A DNA stretch of 52,622 bases from Bacillus renqingensis. GTDB lineage: Bacteria > Bacillota > Bacilli > Bacillales > Cytobacillaceae. The stretch is taken from NCBI RefSeq assembly GCF_016464375.1, contig NZ_JADDIU010000033.1, forward strand, positions 1 to 52,622, read 5' to 3'. The notes beneath the pieces are model-generated. The model ran no database searches, was not told where the DNA came from, and saw nothing but the letters and a program-made list of their open reading frames with translations. Positions 20,487 to 28,813 of the stretch are shown here, in pieces (position 1 is the stretch's first letter; each line of letters begins with the position of its first letter). Both the position numbers and the translations under genes were made by a program.

Positions 20487-21983
20487 ATGCAAAATATAAT
20501 GCCAAATTTTTTAACGAAACGCACCTTTTTAACTCCTGACCGGACTGCGGTTTATTTTGAGGAACAATCCGTAACCTTTAAGGAATTGTATAATCGTTCG
20601 GTATTTGCTGCTGGGCAGCTGCAGCAGCTGGGGGTCGAAAATGGGCAGTTTGCTGCCGTTTTATTAAAAAATCATCTTGATAGCGTTGTAATATTATTTG
20701 CGCTGCAGCTATTAGGGATAAAAACAGTGATTTTAAATAATCGCTTAACACCAACTGAATTGGTCTGGCAGCTAAAGGACTCGAAGGCATCCGCGTTGAT
20801 CTTGGAGGATGCTTTTGCTCATTTAGAACCGATTTTTTCTGGACAGCTTTCCTCCCTAAAGGTGGTTACAAAGAAGAAATTATTTGCCCAAGAGCCAACC
20901 AAGCCCAAGCTTCAAGAAGAAATCAGTTTGGATGAAATTTGTACGGTTATGTATACGTCCGGAACAACGGGAAATCCAAAAGGTGTGATGCAAACATATG
21001 GCAACCATTGGTGGAGTGCTGTTGGTTCGGCATTAAATCTGGGGATTACGGACCAGGATTGCTGGCTCTGTCCGGTTCCGCTATTTCATATCAGCGGCTA
21101 TTCCATTTTAATGCGCAGTGTGATTTATGGGATGCCTGTCGTGCTCCATGAGAAATTTGACGAAAAAAAAGCACTCCGCGATATGGAAGAGAAGCAGGTT
21201 ACGATCATGTCAGTCGTCGGAACGATGCTCTCGCGGATTATTGATACGATAATGGATAAACATCTCCCAAATCCGTTTCGCTGTATGCTCTTAGGTGGCG
21301 GACCGGCACCACTGCCATTGCTGCAGGCATGTGTTGAAAAGAAAATTCCCGTATTTCAATCGTACGGAATGACCGAGACTTCCTCGCAAATCGTCACCCT
21401 TTCACCAGAATACAGCTTGAGTAAACTTGGTTCAGCAGGAAAGCCATTATTTCCATCCGAAATACGGATTGAACGAACTGACGGGAGTAATGCCAAGCCA
21501 GGGGAGCCAGGGGAAATTGTGGTCAAAGGCCCAAATGTGACGAGCGGTTATTTGTATCGTCCTGCGGCGACGGAGGAAAAAATTCGCCAAGGCTGGCTGT
21601 ACACAGGGGATATCGGATACTTGGATGAGGACGGATTTTTATTTGTCCTGGACCGGCGTTCTGATTTAATTATCTCAGGAGGAGAGAACATCTACCCGGC
21701 TGAAATTGAAGCCGTATTATTAGCCCATCCAGATGTTGTGGAGGCAGGTGTAACCGGTTTGGATGACCCGAAATGGGGGCAGGTGCCGGTTGCATTTATT
21801 GTAACAAAAAATGGCAAGGACGTGTCTTCTGCTGAGCTGCGGCAATTTTGTCTCAGTCAATTGGCAACCTATAAAGTTCCGAAGGCCTTTTATATAACCG
21901 ATCAGCTGCCAAGAAATGCCGCCAAGAAGTTGTTGCGAAGAACCTTAAGAGACTGGCTGAATGAGGGGAGGTTCCAGCAATGA
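20487..21983 (+). CDS. menE: o-Succinylbenzoate--CoA ligase
   Basis: AMP-forming acyl-CoA synthetase activating o-succinylbenzoate. It has the ATP/AMP loop MYTSGTTGNPKGVMQT, QSYGMTETSSQIVTLSPE, TGDIGYLDEDG, the hinge LDRRSDLIISGGENIYPAE and catalytic Lys near the C-terminus (PRNAAKKLLRR). ATG 20487 lies 6 nt after AGGTG and is chosen over GTG 20478, giving 498 aa. It is coupled to menC by an ATGA overlap. Confidence 0.95.
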   Translation: MQNIMPNFLTKRTFLTPDRTAVYFEEQSVTFKELYNRSVFAAGQLQQLGVENGQFAAVLLKNHLDSVVILFALQLLGIKTVILNNRLTPTELVWQLKDSKASALILEDAFAHLEPIFSGQLSSLKVVTKKKLFAQEPTKPKLQEEISLDEICTVMYTSGTTGNPKGVMQTYGNHWWSAVGSALNLGITDQDCWLCPVPLFHISGYSILMRSVIYGMPVVLHEKFDEKKALRDMEEKQVTIMSVVGTMLSRIIDTIMDKHLPNPFRCMLLGGGPAPLPLLQACVEKKIPVFQSYGMTETSSQIVTLSPEYSLSKLGSAGKPLFPSEIRIERTDGSNAKPGEPGEIVVKGPNVTSGYLYRPAATEEKIRQGWLYTGDIGYLDEDGFLFVLDRRSDLIISGGENIYPAEIEAVLLAHPDVVEAGVTGLDDPKWGQVPVAFIVTKNGKDVSSAELRQFCLSQLATYKVPKAFYITDQLPRNAAKKLLRRTLRDWLNEGRFQQ

Positions 21984-23086
21984 ATATAGCATTAATCGAA
22001 CTGTTTATAATCCGAATGCCTTTAAAGTCGCCTTTTATGACTCATTTAGGGACTGTTTCAGAGCGTGAAGGGATCATTGTGAAGATTACGGATAAGGAGG
22101 GAAATTCCGGATTCGGCGAAGGTGTCGCTTTTTCAACTCCATGGTATACAGAGGAAACCGTCAAAACAAGTACACATATGCTAACCGATGTGTTGATTCC
22201 TGTGCTGCAAAATCATCCCATCGAACATCCACAAGAGGCAGCAGTACTTTTTCAACCTATTCGCAGAAACCATATGGCTAAAGCGGCACTCGAAACGGCC
22301 CTGTGGGATTTATATGCGAAGGAGCAATCACAGCCCCTTTCAAGATTAATCGGCGGAACACGTGAAAGGGTCGCTTCCGGAGTCGTTGTCGCTACCGATT
22401 CCACAGCAAGCGCACTTAGGCAAATTGAAGCTTATCTTGAAGAGGGCTACCAGCGGATTAAAGTAAAAATCAATCCACAACAGGACTATGATTTTTTAGG
22501 AGAAATAAGGAGGTACTATCCGCAGCTGCCTCTAATGGCCGATGCGAATTCTGCTTACACCTTAACTGATCTTGACAGGCTAAAAGCACTTGATGAACTG
22601 GATTTGCTGATGATTGAGCAACCGCTTGATCCTGATGATATTATCGAGCATGCTCAGCTGCAAAAGGCGATCCGGACTCCGATTTGCCTGGATGAAAGTA
22701 TTGTTACCTTTGATGATGCGAGAAAGGCGCATGAGCTGGGGAGCTGTAAGATTATCAACATTAAGGTGGGCAGGGTAGGTGGTCTCTTTGAGGCAAAGCG
22801 GATCCATGATTATTGCTACGAGCACGATATTCCCGTTTGGTGCGGCGGTATGATTGAGTTTGGGATTTCACGAGCCCATAATATTGCCCTCGCTTCTTTA
22901 CCCGGCTTTTCTATTCCGGGCGATCTTTCTGCTTCGAGCCGTTTTTGGGAGGAGGATATTATTACACCAGAAGTTACAGTGGAAAATGGGGTTATATCCG
23001 TACCAGCCCGTCCCGGGATGGGGTTTACCATCAATGAAAAAAGGCTCAAAGAAACGACAATGGCAAAAATGGCCTTTCGATTTTAA
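21980..23086 (+). CDS. menC: o-Succinylbenzoate synthase
   Basis: Enolase-superfamily dehydratase forming o-succinylbenzoate from SHCHC. It belongs to the Bacillus MenC/NAAAR group. The catalytic Lys is in RIKVKINP, metal ligands are in LMADANSAY, MIEQPL and CLDESIV, and the second Lys is in IINIKVGRVGG. 368 aa is typical. It is the final gene of the men operon. N-acylamino acid racemase side activity is known in the family but cannot be judged here. Confidence 0.94.
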   Translation: MNIALIELFIIRMPLKSPFMTHLGTVSEREGIIVKITDKEGNSGFGEGVAFSTPWYTEETVKTSTHMLTDVLIPVLQNHPIEHPQEAAVLFQPIRRNHMAKAALETALWDLYAKEQSQPLSRLIGGTRERVASGVVVATDSTASALRQIEAYLEEGYQRIKVKINPQQDYDFLGEIRRYYPQLPLMADANSAYTLTDLDRLKALDELDLLMIEQPLDPDDIIEHAQLQKAIRTPICLDESIVTFDDARKAHELGSCKIINIKVGRVGGLFEAKRIHDYCYEHDIPVWCGGMIEFGISRAHNIALASLPGFSIPGDLSASSRFWEEDIITPEVTVENGVISVPARPGMGFTINEKRLKETTMAKMAFRF

Positions 23087-23089
23087 CAA

Positions 23090-23115
23090 AAGAACCAGAC
23101 TGCTGCCTGGTTCTT
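23090..23115. terminator. Hairpin terminator between menC and the DUF1540 gene
   Basis: AAGAACCAG/CTGGTTCTT (23090-23098 with 23107-23115), 8-nt loop. On the minus strand it is followed by TTTGTTAAAA, on the plus strand by a weaker CTGCCTTT, so it may act in both directions between two convergent genes. Confidence 0.6.
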
Positions 23116-23121
23116 CTGCCT

Positions 23122-23280
23122 TTATAAATCTGAAGGTTCAAAAGTTTTACAATCGGTTTCTTTCGATGAATCTGCTTTTTTACCCGTATGACTAACAACA
23201 TAAATACTGTCGGCACTGCATTTATTGCCGTTCGCCCAAAATGTGCAGTTGTGGACCTCACATAATACATCTTTTGCCAT
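23122..23280 (-). CDS. DUF1540 small cysteine protein
   Basis: A 52-aa protein with four conserved cysteines (Cys7, Cys12, Cys21, Cys44) in the DUF1540 pattern CEVHNCTFWANGNKC followed by a C-terminal DCKTFEP. These residues probably bind a metal, likely zinc, but the family has no established function that I know. The ATG at 23280 sits behind GGAGTGAT. It is transcribed in the same direction as the zinc-binding lipoprotein gene, 125 nt downstream of it. Confidence 0.85.
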   Translation of the reverse strand: MAKDVLCEVHNCTFWANGNKCSADSIYVVSHTGKKADSSKETDCKTFEPSDL

Positions 23281-23405
23281 TTGTATCACTCCTTCAAGTT
23301 TCAATCGGTAATACAGTATTAGCATGAGAAAAATAGCCGGGAAACAACCTAGTAATTAAAAGGCAATAAAAGCAGCTTATTGGGTGTCTTGCTAAAAAAT
23401 TCGAG

Positions 23406-24347
23406 TTAATTATAAAGGGCTGTTTTTAATGTTTTCAGGTTTTTTTCCATCAAAGAGAAATAGCTTTCTTTATCCTTAATATTGTTATTGGTCAAAATGG
23501 CTAAATTATGAATCGGTAGTGCCTTTGTTCCAGTTTCCTTCTGAACTATTTTTCCAAGCTTCGATTGGACATTTTGCTCAAATAAAATATACTTTAAACC
23601 GTCACGGTCAGCTAAAGAGATGATTTTTTCCAGAGCCTTTTGTGTTGGTTCATTTGTGGTTGAAAGTCCGGAAATACTGATTTGTTCAATGCCATAGCGC
23701 TTTTCCCAGTAACCGAATGCGGCATGGGTTACAATGATTTGTTTATGTTTAGCCTTTGAGATGGTGTTCGCAAATTGATGATTCAACTCATCTAATCGGG
23801 CAGCCAGCTTTTGGTAGTTTTTATTAAAAAACTCTTTATGCTCCGGCATTTTTTTTACCAATTGATCACGGATGACACCAGCCATTTCCTTCGAATAAAC
23901 CGGGTCAAGCCAAACATGGGGATTAACGTCTCCATGATGATGTTCATGTTCATCATGATCTTCTTCATCTTTAAAAGTATTGTCTTTTGGAAGCTGAAGT
24001 TTTTCTGCAACAGGAACCAATGTAACATGTTCATGAGCTAACGTTTCTTTCGCCTTTTCAACAAATCCTTCCAGACCAAGACCAATGTAGAAAAATAAGT
24101 CTGAATCGGCAAGGTTCATCATATCTTTTTGTGATGGTTCGAAGGTATGTTCATCAGACCCTGGAGGGTAAATAGTGTCTACCTTAACATAGTTACCGCC
24201 AATTTGTTGTGAAAAATATTGAAGCGGGAATACAGTCGTGTAAATAACCAGCTGATCCTTCTTTTTGGAAGTTTGTTCACTTGTACATGCAGACAGCATA
24301 ATACTTAGTGGAATCAAAACAGAAAAGAAAAGAATGAATTTTTTCAT
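23406..24347 (-). CDS. znuA: Zinc ABC transporter substrate-binding lipoprotein
   Basis: Cluster A-I metal-binding lipoprotein (ZnuA/AdcA family, 313 aa). It has lipobox LSAC (Cys21), first metal His in the segment GSDEHTFEPS, a His/Asp/Glu-rich loop (DEEDHDEHEHHHGD) typical of zinc rather than manganese binders, PHVWLDP, and VTHAAFGYW. The ATG at 24347 was chosen because AAAGGAG lies directly upstream, inside a longer frame starting at 24362. Two Zur-like palindromes precede it, supporting zinc. No permease or ATPase is adjacent, so ZnuBC must be elsewhere. Confidence 0.88.
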   Translation of the reverse strand: MKKFILFFSVLIPLSIMLSACTSEQTSKKKDQLVIYTTVFPLQYFSQQIGGNYVKVDTIYPPGSDEHTFEPSQKDMMNLADSDLFFYIGLGLEGFVEKAKETLAHEHVTLVPVAEKLQLPKDNTFKDEEDHDEHEHHHGDVNPHVWLDPVYSKEMAGVIRDQLVKKMPEHKEFFNKNYQKLAARLDELNHQFANTISKAKHKQIIVTHAAFGYWEKRYGIEQISISGLSTTNEPTQKALEKIISLADRDGLKYILFEQNVQSKLGKIVQKETGTKALPIHNLAILTNNNIKDKESYFSLMEKNLKTLKTALYN

Positions 24348-24365
24348 AAAGACTCCTTTCAATTT

Positions 24366-24428
24366 AAATCGTATTTGTTACGATTTAACTCCGAAAAAAT
24401 ATCTTCAAAAATCGTAACGGTTACGATT
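24366..24428 (-). promoter_or_regulatory. Two Zur-type operators upstream of znuA
   Basis: Site 1 (24366-24386) matches the B. subtilis Zur box AAATCGTAATNATTACGATTT with two mismatches. Site 2 (24410-24428) is a perfect 9-1-9 palindrome, AATCGTAAC-G-GTTACGATT, differing by one base per arm. They lie in the 179-bp region between znuA and ytiB. Site 1 sits just ahead of the znuA ribosome site. Zinc-dependent repression of znuA is the clear prediction. Confidence 0.85.
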
Positions 24429-24475
24429 ACCTTTAGTATCTTATAAGAAAAATGAGAGAAATGCAAGTATAAAAT

Positions 24476-24505
24476 TTGTTTAAACCATTTTTTTTATGCT
24501 ATAAA
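24476..24505 (+). promoter_or_regulatory. Probable promoter of ytiB
   Basis: TTGTTT (24476-24481), 18-nt spacer, TATAAA (24500-24505), 21 nt ahead of the ATG at 24527. It is about 50 bp from the nearer Zur box, so Zur control of ytiB is possible but not implied by overlap. Confidence 0.5.
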
Positions 24506-24526
24506 GAGATATAGAGAGGATGGGAT

Positions 24527-25102
24527 ATGATGAATAATCAAACGATATTACACGAAATGCTTAACTTCAATCAAAAGTTTGTGGAAAATCGAGAATATGA
24601 GAAATATGAAACAACAAAATTCCCCAATAAAAAGATGGTTATTCTGACATGCATGGACACACGCTTGCTTGAACTGCTTCCTAAAGCTCTAAATTTGGGA
24701 AATGGTGACGCAAAGATAATTAAAAATGCAGGTGCGCTTGTGTCGCATCCGTTTGGAAGTATTATGCGGAGTATATTAATTGCCGTGTACGAATTACAGG
24801 CTAAGGAAGTATTTGTTATTGCCCACCATGATTGCGGGATGAGTGGTTTAAAGGCCGAGCCTGTCCTTGAACATATGAAGGAACAAGGAATTACCGATGA
24901 AACGTTAAATACTTTAGCTTTTTCCGGAATTGATATTAAAAGCTGGCTTCATGGCTTTGACAGTGTGAATGAAAGTGTAAAACATAGTGTAGACACAATC
25001 ACGCATCATCCGCTTATGCCAAAGGATGTTCCTGTTCATGGCTTAGTCATTGATCCGAAAACAGGGAAGCTGGATCTTATTGTGGATGGTTATGAGCGTT
25101 AA
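24527..25102 (+). CDS. ytiB: Beta-type carbonic anhydrase family protein YtiB
   Basis: 191-aa beta-carbonic-anhydrase fold. Putative zinc ligands are Cys42, His100 and Cys103, with the Asp44/Arg46 dyad (CMDTR and AHHDCGM). The family hydrates CO2 to bicarbonate, but activity of this subgroup is not certain. GAGAGGATGGG precedes the ATG; a second ATG follows immediately. It is divergent from the Zur-controlled znuA and convergent with the YidD gene, overlapping it by 4 nt at the stops. Confidence 0.88.
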   Translation: MMNNQTILHEMLNFNQKFVENREYEKYETTKFPNKKMVILTCMDTRLLELLPKALNLGNGDAKIIKNAGALVSHPFGSIMRSILIAVYELQAKEVFVIAHHDCGMSGLKAEPVLEHMKEQGITDETLNTLAFSGIDIKSWLHGFDSVNESVKHSVDTITHHPLMPKDVPVHGLVIDPKTGKLDLIVDGYER

Positions 25103-25338
25103 TGCTTTTTTCGTTCTTTCCACTTTTCGGGCACCGGGTCCAGTCCTCCCGGATGGAATGGGTGGCATTTTAAGATTCTTTTCATGGTCAAATACCCGCC
25201 TTTTAAGGCACCGAAGCGTTTGACGGCCTCTAGTCCATATTGGGAACATGTTGGATAGAAACGGCATGTTGGTGGCTTTAACGGTGAAATAACGACTTGG
25301 TAAAAACGAATAAGGGAAATAACAATTTTTTTCAGCAT
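25099..25338 (-). CDS. yidD: Membrane protein insertion efficiency factor YidD
   Basis: 79-aa YidD-family protein (YtjA in B. subtilis) with an N-terminal amphipathic/hydrophobic helix and the diagnostic [19 protein letters not shown] and [17 protein letters not shown]. It is thought to help YidC/Sec insertion of membrane proteins at the inner membrane. Length is typical. Confidence 0.94.
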   Translation of the reverse strand: MLKKIVISLIRFYQVVISPLKPPTCRFYPTCSQYGLEAVKRFGALKGGYLTMKRILKCHPFHPGGLDPVPEKWKERKKH

Positions 25339-25414
25339 AGGGTTAACTCCTCATCATGATTATCTTCAAGATATCACAGTTGAATCAAATTAATACAGGT
25401 TTTTGCCCAAGTAT

Positions 25415-25439
25415 AAAAACTCGCCATCGGCGAGTTTTT
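25415..25439. terminator. Strong bidirectional terminator
   Basis: AAAAACTCGCC/GGCGAGTTTTT (25415-25425 with 25429-25439), an 11-bp stem with an ATC loop. It has T tracts in both directions, just after the YtzI-like gene on the minus strand. Confidence 0.9.
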
Positions 25440-25445
25440 ATTGGC

Positions 25446-25619
25446 TTATCCATTCGAACCCGGTTGGTCCTCACTTTCTTGGGTACCATGTGGATTATTT
25501 TCAAGTGGGTCGATGGTATGCTTGTAGGAATAGGCCTTTGAAGTGGTTAACACAGCCAATAACAGAACGACAAACACGATAATAATGGATACAATTAAAA
25601 CAATCGTCAATTCCAGCAT
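25446..25619 (-). CDS. Small membrane protein, YtzI-like
   Basis: About 57 aa. One N-terminal TM helix (about residues 3-24, ELTIVLIVSIIIVFVVLLLA) is followed by TTSKAYSYKHTIDPLENNP and a polar tail. This resembles the YtzI family found at this place in Bacillus genomes. The start is uncertain: ATG 25619 abuts AAAAGGGGG with no spacing, ATG 25637 has no ribosome site, and a TTG three codons after 25619 has ideal spacing. Function unknown. Confidence 0.6.
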   Translation of the reverse strand: MLELTIVLIVSIIIVFVVLLLAVLTTSKAYSYKHTIDPLENNPHGTQESEDQPGSNG

Positions 25620-25707
25620 CCCCCTTTTATCCAACATTGTACCATGTTTGTTAAAAATAAAAAGGAAACTGGCTTTTCAGTTTCCTCTCCTATCGTATTA
25701 TGTAAGT

Positions 25708-25965
25708 TTAATGAATATTTCTTGGATAGTAGGTATGTGTACGCTGCTGTCCATATTGTTCCTGGGCAAACTTTCCCTTTAAACTTTCAATTAAATAAAG
25801 TCCCATTAAATCGTACAATTCCTGTTTATCCATTTCATGAATTAACGCCAACAGATCCTCATGTGACATCTCTTCTAAAAAGGCGAACGTCAGCATATCG
25901 ATGTCCTCTTCATCACCTGTAAGCTTGTTGCGGTACATTTCAAATAATTCATCAATCAGTTTCAA
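25708..25965 (-). CDS. Small acidic helical protein, DUF6154-like
   Basis: 85-aa acidic, alpha-helical protein beginning LKLIDELFEMYRNKLTGDEED, with the segments LEEMSHEDLLALIHEMDKQE and YDLMGLYLIESLKGK. I believe it belongs to the Bacillaceae family DUF6154; no function is known to me. TTG 25965 is preferred because AGGAGG lies 8 nt upstream; the GTG at 25974 abuts the ribosome site. Confidence 0.7.
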   Translation of the reverse strand: MKLIDELFEMYRNKLTGDEEDIDMLTFAFLEEMSHEDLLALIHEMDKQELYDLMGLYLIESLKGKFAQEQYGQQRTHTYYPRNIH

Positions 25966-26166
25966 TTCTAACACCTCCTATTTTTATGATACTTATTTAT
26001 TCCATTCCCTTAAAATAATAAAATATTCCATCATTATGTTTCATTTAATTTACTGAAAAATCTGTATCTTTATTATATCCATCTTTATTGGAAAAATAAA
26101 TCGAAATTTGACAGAGAATAATTTTTTTCTTTCAGTGGATTACTAATAATAAAAAGGAGTGGAAAC

Positions 26167-26490
26167 ATGGGTGAACAGAAAAAGACGTATTACATTGATG
26201 TAGGCACAGGAGGTATTTCACAAAGTGCCACTGCAGCAACCTGGAGTTTTAAAATTGAGGCAACTGATGCTGAAATCACACAGCTCCGTGCCTTGATGGA
26301 CCAAAATTATTCTACGGAGTGGAAAAACTTTTTTAGGGCACATGTCCCATACGTTCAATATCATTATGATCGGCAAAATGATACCTATGACAGCACCATT
26401 CAGCAAATATATAGTACGCTGTACCAACTTGGTGATCAAGAAGCGAAAAATCATATTGAAAGCATGAATATTTTACCACCACAACTATGA
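26167..26490 (+). CDS. Conserved Bacillaceae protein of unknown function
   Basis: 107-aa soluble protein with ATG 26167 behind AAAAGGAGTGG. It opens with YYIDVGTGGISQSATAATW, then an acidic/aromatic region (TEWKNFFRAHVPYVQYHYD) and a helical C-terminus (GDQEAKNHIESMNI). I recall similar proteins in Bacillus labelled only as hydrolase or hypothetical, without catalytic motifs that I can see. It is expressed just before the YtkD Nudix gene. Confidence 0.75.
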   Translation: MGEQKKTYYIDVGTGGISQSATAATWSFKIEATDAEITQLRALMDQNYSTEWKNFFRAHVPYVQYHYDRQNDTYDSTIQQIYSTLYQLGDQEAKNHIESMNILPPQL

Positions 26491-26572
26491 GTTGTCTTGG
26501 AAAGTCCAAATTCGAGGATTTTCCTTTTTTCATTTATAATAAATCGTAAATACATGGCGGGGATGGGTTGGT

Positions 26573-27046
26573 ATGATTCATTTTTTAGATAATAACGGAA
26601 ATAAGGTTGAATTAGCCTTTTCAAGGCATGCTTTTACGGAAGAGGCAGAGCATGTTCTAATTATTTGTCAATCAGGGGAGGATTGGATTTTAACGGATCA
26701 TAAAATAAGAGGGCTTGAATTCCCTGGTGGCAAAAGAGAAAGAGGAGAAACACTGGAAGAAGCGGCAAGAAGAGAGGCATATGAAGAGACCGGAGCCGTA
26801 TTGGATGAACTTCAATATATTGCAGAATATAAAGTATCAGAAAAAAATGGTCCATTTGTGAAGGCTGTTTTTTGGGGAAAGGTAAAAAGGTTGGAGAAAA
26901 CGAGCAGTTATTTTGAAACCAATGGTCCAGTTTTGGTGAAGGGGGATCTCCTGCAGTTAAGGTTTGGACCAAAGTATAGTTTTATTATGAAAGACCAAGT
27001 CGTAGCGGAATGCATTCAATATATTCAACAACAGCAAAAAGAATAG
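26573..27046 (+). CDS. ytkD: Nudix hydrolase YtkD
   Basis: 157-aa Nudix enzyme with the complete signature GGKRERGETLEEAARREAYE plus ETGAV. B. subtilis YtkD hydrolyses 8-oxo-dGTP/GTP and is reported as an RNA pyrophosphohydrolase-like enzyme; the same position next to ytlDCA supports orthology. The ATG follows GGGGATGGG. Confidence 0.88.
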   Translation: MIHFLDNNGNKVELAFSRHAFTEEAEHVLIICQSGEDWILTDHKIRGLEFPGGKRERGETLEEAARREAYEETGAVLDELQYIAEYKVSEKNGPFVKAVFWGKVKRLEKTSSYFETNGPVLVKGDLLQLRFGPKYSFIMKDQVVAECIQYIQQQQKE

Positions 27047-27068
27047 CAGAAAGCTAAAATGCAATCTA

Positions 27069-27863
27069 CTACTCTTTGATTAGTTTTTTCTCTAACAGGT
27101 CCACCAGCTGGTACATAATCGTAGCAAGCACGGCAATCACAAGCAGGGATAGGAATACGAGGGTGAAGTTAAATACCTGAAAACCGTAAATAATCATATA
27201 GCCGAGCCCTTTCGTAGAGACAAGGAATTCTCCTACAATGACGCCGACCCATGAAAGGCCGACATTCACTTTTAACGTCGAGATGATGGTCGGAAAGCTT
27301 GCGGGTAAAATGGCTTCCTTAAAGCACTGATAGCGTGTTGCTCCGAAGGCTTGCAACACCTTTATATAATTGGGATCTACTTCTTTAAATGAAGTATATA
27401 CCACAATGGCTGTAATAATCACACAAATTATAACGCCATTGGCAATAATGGAGGTGTATCCCGGGCCCATGGCGACAATGATTACCGGTCCCAAGGCAAC
27501 TTTCGGCATTGCATTAAAAATAACGAGATACGGATCAAGAATTTTTGAAAGCAGCGGGGACCACCAAAGAACGGCAGCAATGATGACACCCAAGACTGTT
27601 GCAATAAGAAAGCCGGCAACTGTTTCCGTTAACGTAACTCCTAAATTTGCTGCCAAGGAACCGTCCTGGATTTTCGCTACAAGTAAATTCCATACTTTTG
27701 AAGGAGAACTAAAAATCAGCGGATCTATCCACTTCATTCTGCTTGAAATTTCCCAACTGAAAAAAATCAGCAGCAAAATAATCAATTGATACAATCGGAC
27801 CCACCGTTTATTGACCTTTAGGGAATGGATATAGTTTTTATGGAGGAGTTCTACCTTATTCAT
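27069..27863 (-). CDS. ABC transporter permease, SsuC/ThiX-like (YtlD)
   Basis: Six-TM BPD_transp_1 permease with an EAA-like loop ([24 protein letters not shown]). It is the channel of the ytlA-ytlC-ytlD importer. The start is uncertain: ATG 27863 overlaps the ATPase stop by 8 nt, while TTG 27875 has a nearer GGAG and adds four residues. The substrate could be a sulfonate-like compound, a pyrimidine or a riboflavin/thiamine precursor; sequence alone does not settle it. Confidence 0.88.
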   Translation of the reverse strand: MNKVELLHKNYIHSLKVNKRWVRLYQLIILLLIFFSWEISSRMKWIDPLIFSSPSKVWNLLVAKIQDGSLAANLGVTLTETVAGFLIATVLGVIIAAVLWWSPLLSKILDPYLVIFNAMPKVALGPVIIVAMGPGYTSIIANGVIICVIITAIVVYTSFKEVDPNYIKVLQAFGATRYQCFKEAILPASFPTIISTLKVNVGLSWVGVIVGEFLVSTKGLGYMIIYGFQVFNFTLVFLSLLVIAVLATIMYQLVDLLEKKLIKE

Positions 27864-28635
27864 TTTGTTGTTCAAAAGACTCCAACTCCTTCCATATCAT
27901 TTGAAATACAGCAGGATAAGCTTCGTGATTTCTCGCATCGAATGGGGATAATCGGCGCAAACTATCCGGTATTTCAAAGGTTTTATAAATCGTGCCGGGC
28001 CGACTTGTGAGTAAAAATATGCGGTCGCTCATCGCAATAGCTTCTCCGATATCGTGTGTAACAAGGATTGCTGTTTTGCCAAAAGCTTTTATAGTATCGG
28101 ACAGTAAATCCTCCAACTTTAGCTTTGTTTGGTAATCCAGTGCGGAAAAAGGTTCATCAAGCATTAACAGCTTTGGTTCTGTTGCCAGCGTCCTTACTAA
28201 GGCAACCCGCTGTCTCATGCCTCCTGATAATTGTTTGGGCAGCTGCTTTTCGACACCGTTGTTTAACCCCATTTGTTTTAACAGGTCAAGAGCGTGGGTT
28301 TTTGTTTTTTGATTGAGCTGTTTTGATAATTTTAGCCCTAAGAGGATATTTTCTTCGATTGTTTTCCATGGAAACAGGTAATCTTGCTGGAGCATATAGC
28401 CAATTTTATTTTTTGAGCTGGAAACAGGTTGACCTTCTAATAAAACGGTTCCTTCAGTCGGTTCGAGCAGGCTGGAAATAATCGAGAGCATGGTCGTCTT
28501 TCCACAGCCACTTGGGCCAAGGAGGGAAACAAATTCTCCCTTCTCAACTGTTAAAGAAATGTTGGAGAGCGCCGTGGTGGCAGAGGCTTTAGTAAAATAC
28601 GTATGGTGAATATTTTGAACTTGCAAGAAGCTCAT
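27856..28635 (-). CDS. ABC transporter ATPase, SsuB/TauB-like (YtlC)
   Basis: 259-aa nucleotide-binding subunit. Walker [10 protein letters not shown] (residues 40-48), Q-loop [10 protein letters not shown], signature LSGGMRQRV, Walker [13 protein letters not shown] and H-loop VTHDIGEA are all intact. It overlaps the permease gene and is separated from the binding-protein gene by a 129-bp repeat element. Confidence 0.92.
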   Translation of the reverse strand: MSFLQVQNIHHTYFTKASATTALSNISLTVEKGEFVSLLGPSGCGKTTMLSIISSLLEPTEGTVLLEGQPVSSSKNKIGYMLQQDYLFPWKTIEENILLGLKLSKQLNQKTKTHALDLLKQMGLNNGVEKQLPKQLSGGMRQRVALVRTLATEPKLLMLDEPFSALDYQTKLKLEDLLSDTIKAFGKTAILVTHDIGEAIAMSDRIFLLTSRPGTIYKTFEIPDSLRRLSPFDARNHEAYPAVFQMIWKELESFEQQNE

Positions 28636-28684
28636 GTATAACGGCCTCCCTTTCTTATAATATCGAATTAATTTGTTTTCGGCT

Positions 28685-28813
28685 TTGAGAATTGTCCAGC
28701 TCAGGCGTCAGCGGCTCGAGGTCACAAGCCCATCCGTCAAGAAGGCTAAAGAACAGCCTTATCGCCGGTTCGTCTTGTGCTTGTCGCCGTTAGGCGGGCG
28801 CCTTGCGCTTTTC
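28685..28813 (-). repeat. Dispersed repeat element, copy A (129 bp)
   Basis: Read on the minus strand it begins GAAAAGCGCAAGGCGCC immediately after the TAA of the binding-protein gene and ends GGACAATTCTCAA. The same ends occur in copy B (52300-52516). The ends contain partly complementary AGGCG and CGCCT stretches, giving a hairpin potential. It sits within the ytlACD operon, between the binding protein and ATPase genes. No ORF of note. Confidence 0.8.

Noticed and set aside
23281..23405. Terminator between znuA and the DUF1540 gene
   Set aside because: Only a 6-bp CAATAA/TTATTG inverted repeat with a poor T tract; not enough to call.
27370..27789. 139-codon frame antisense to the ytlD permease
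   Set aside because: A shadow of a hydrophobic protein gene on the other strand, without ribosome site or recognisable features.
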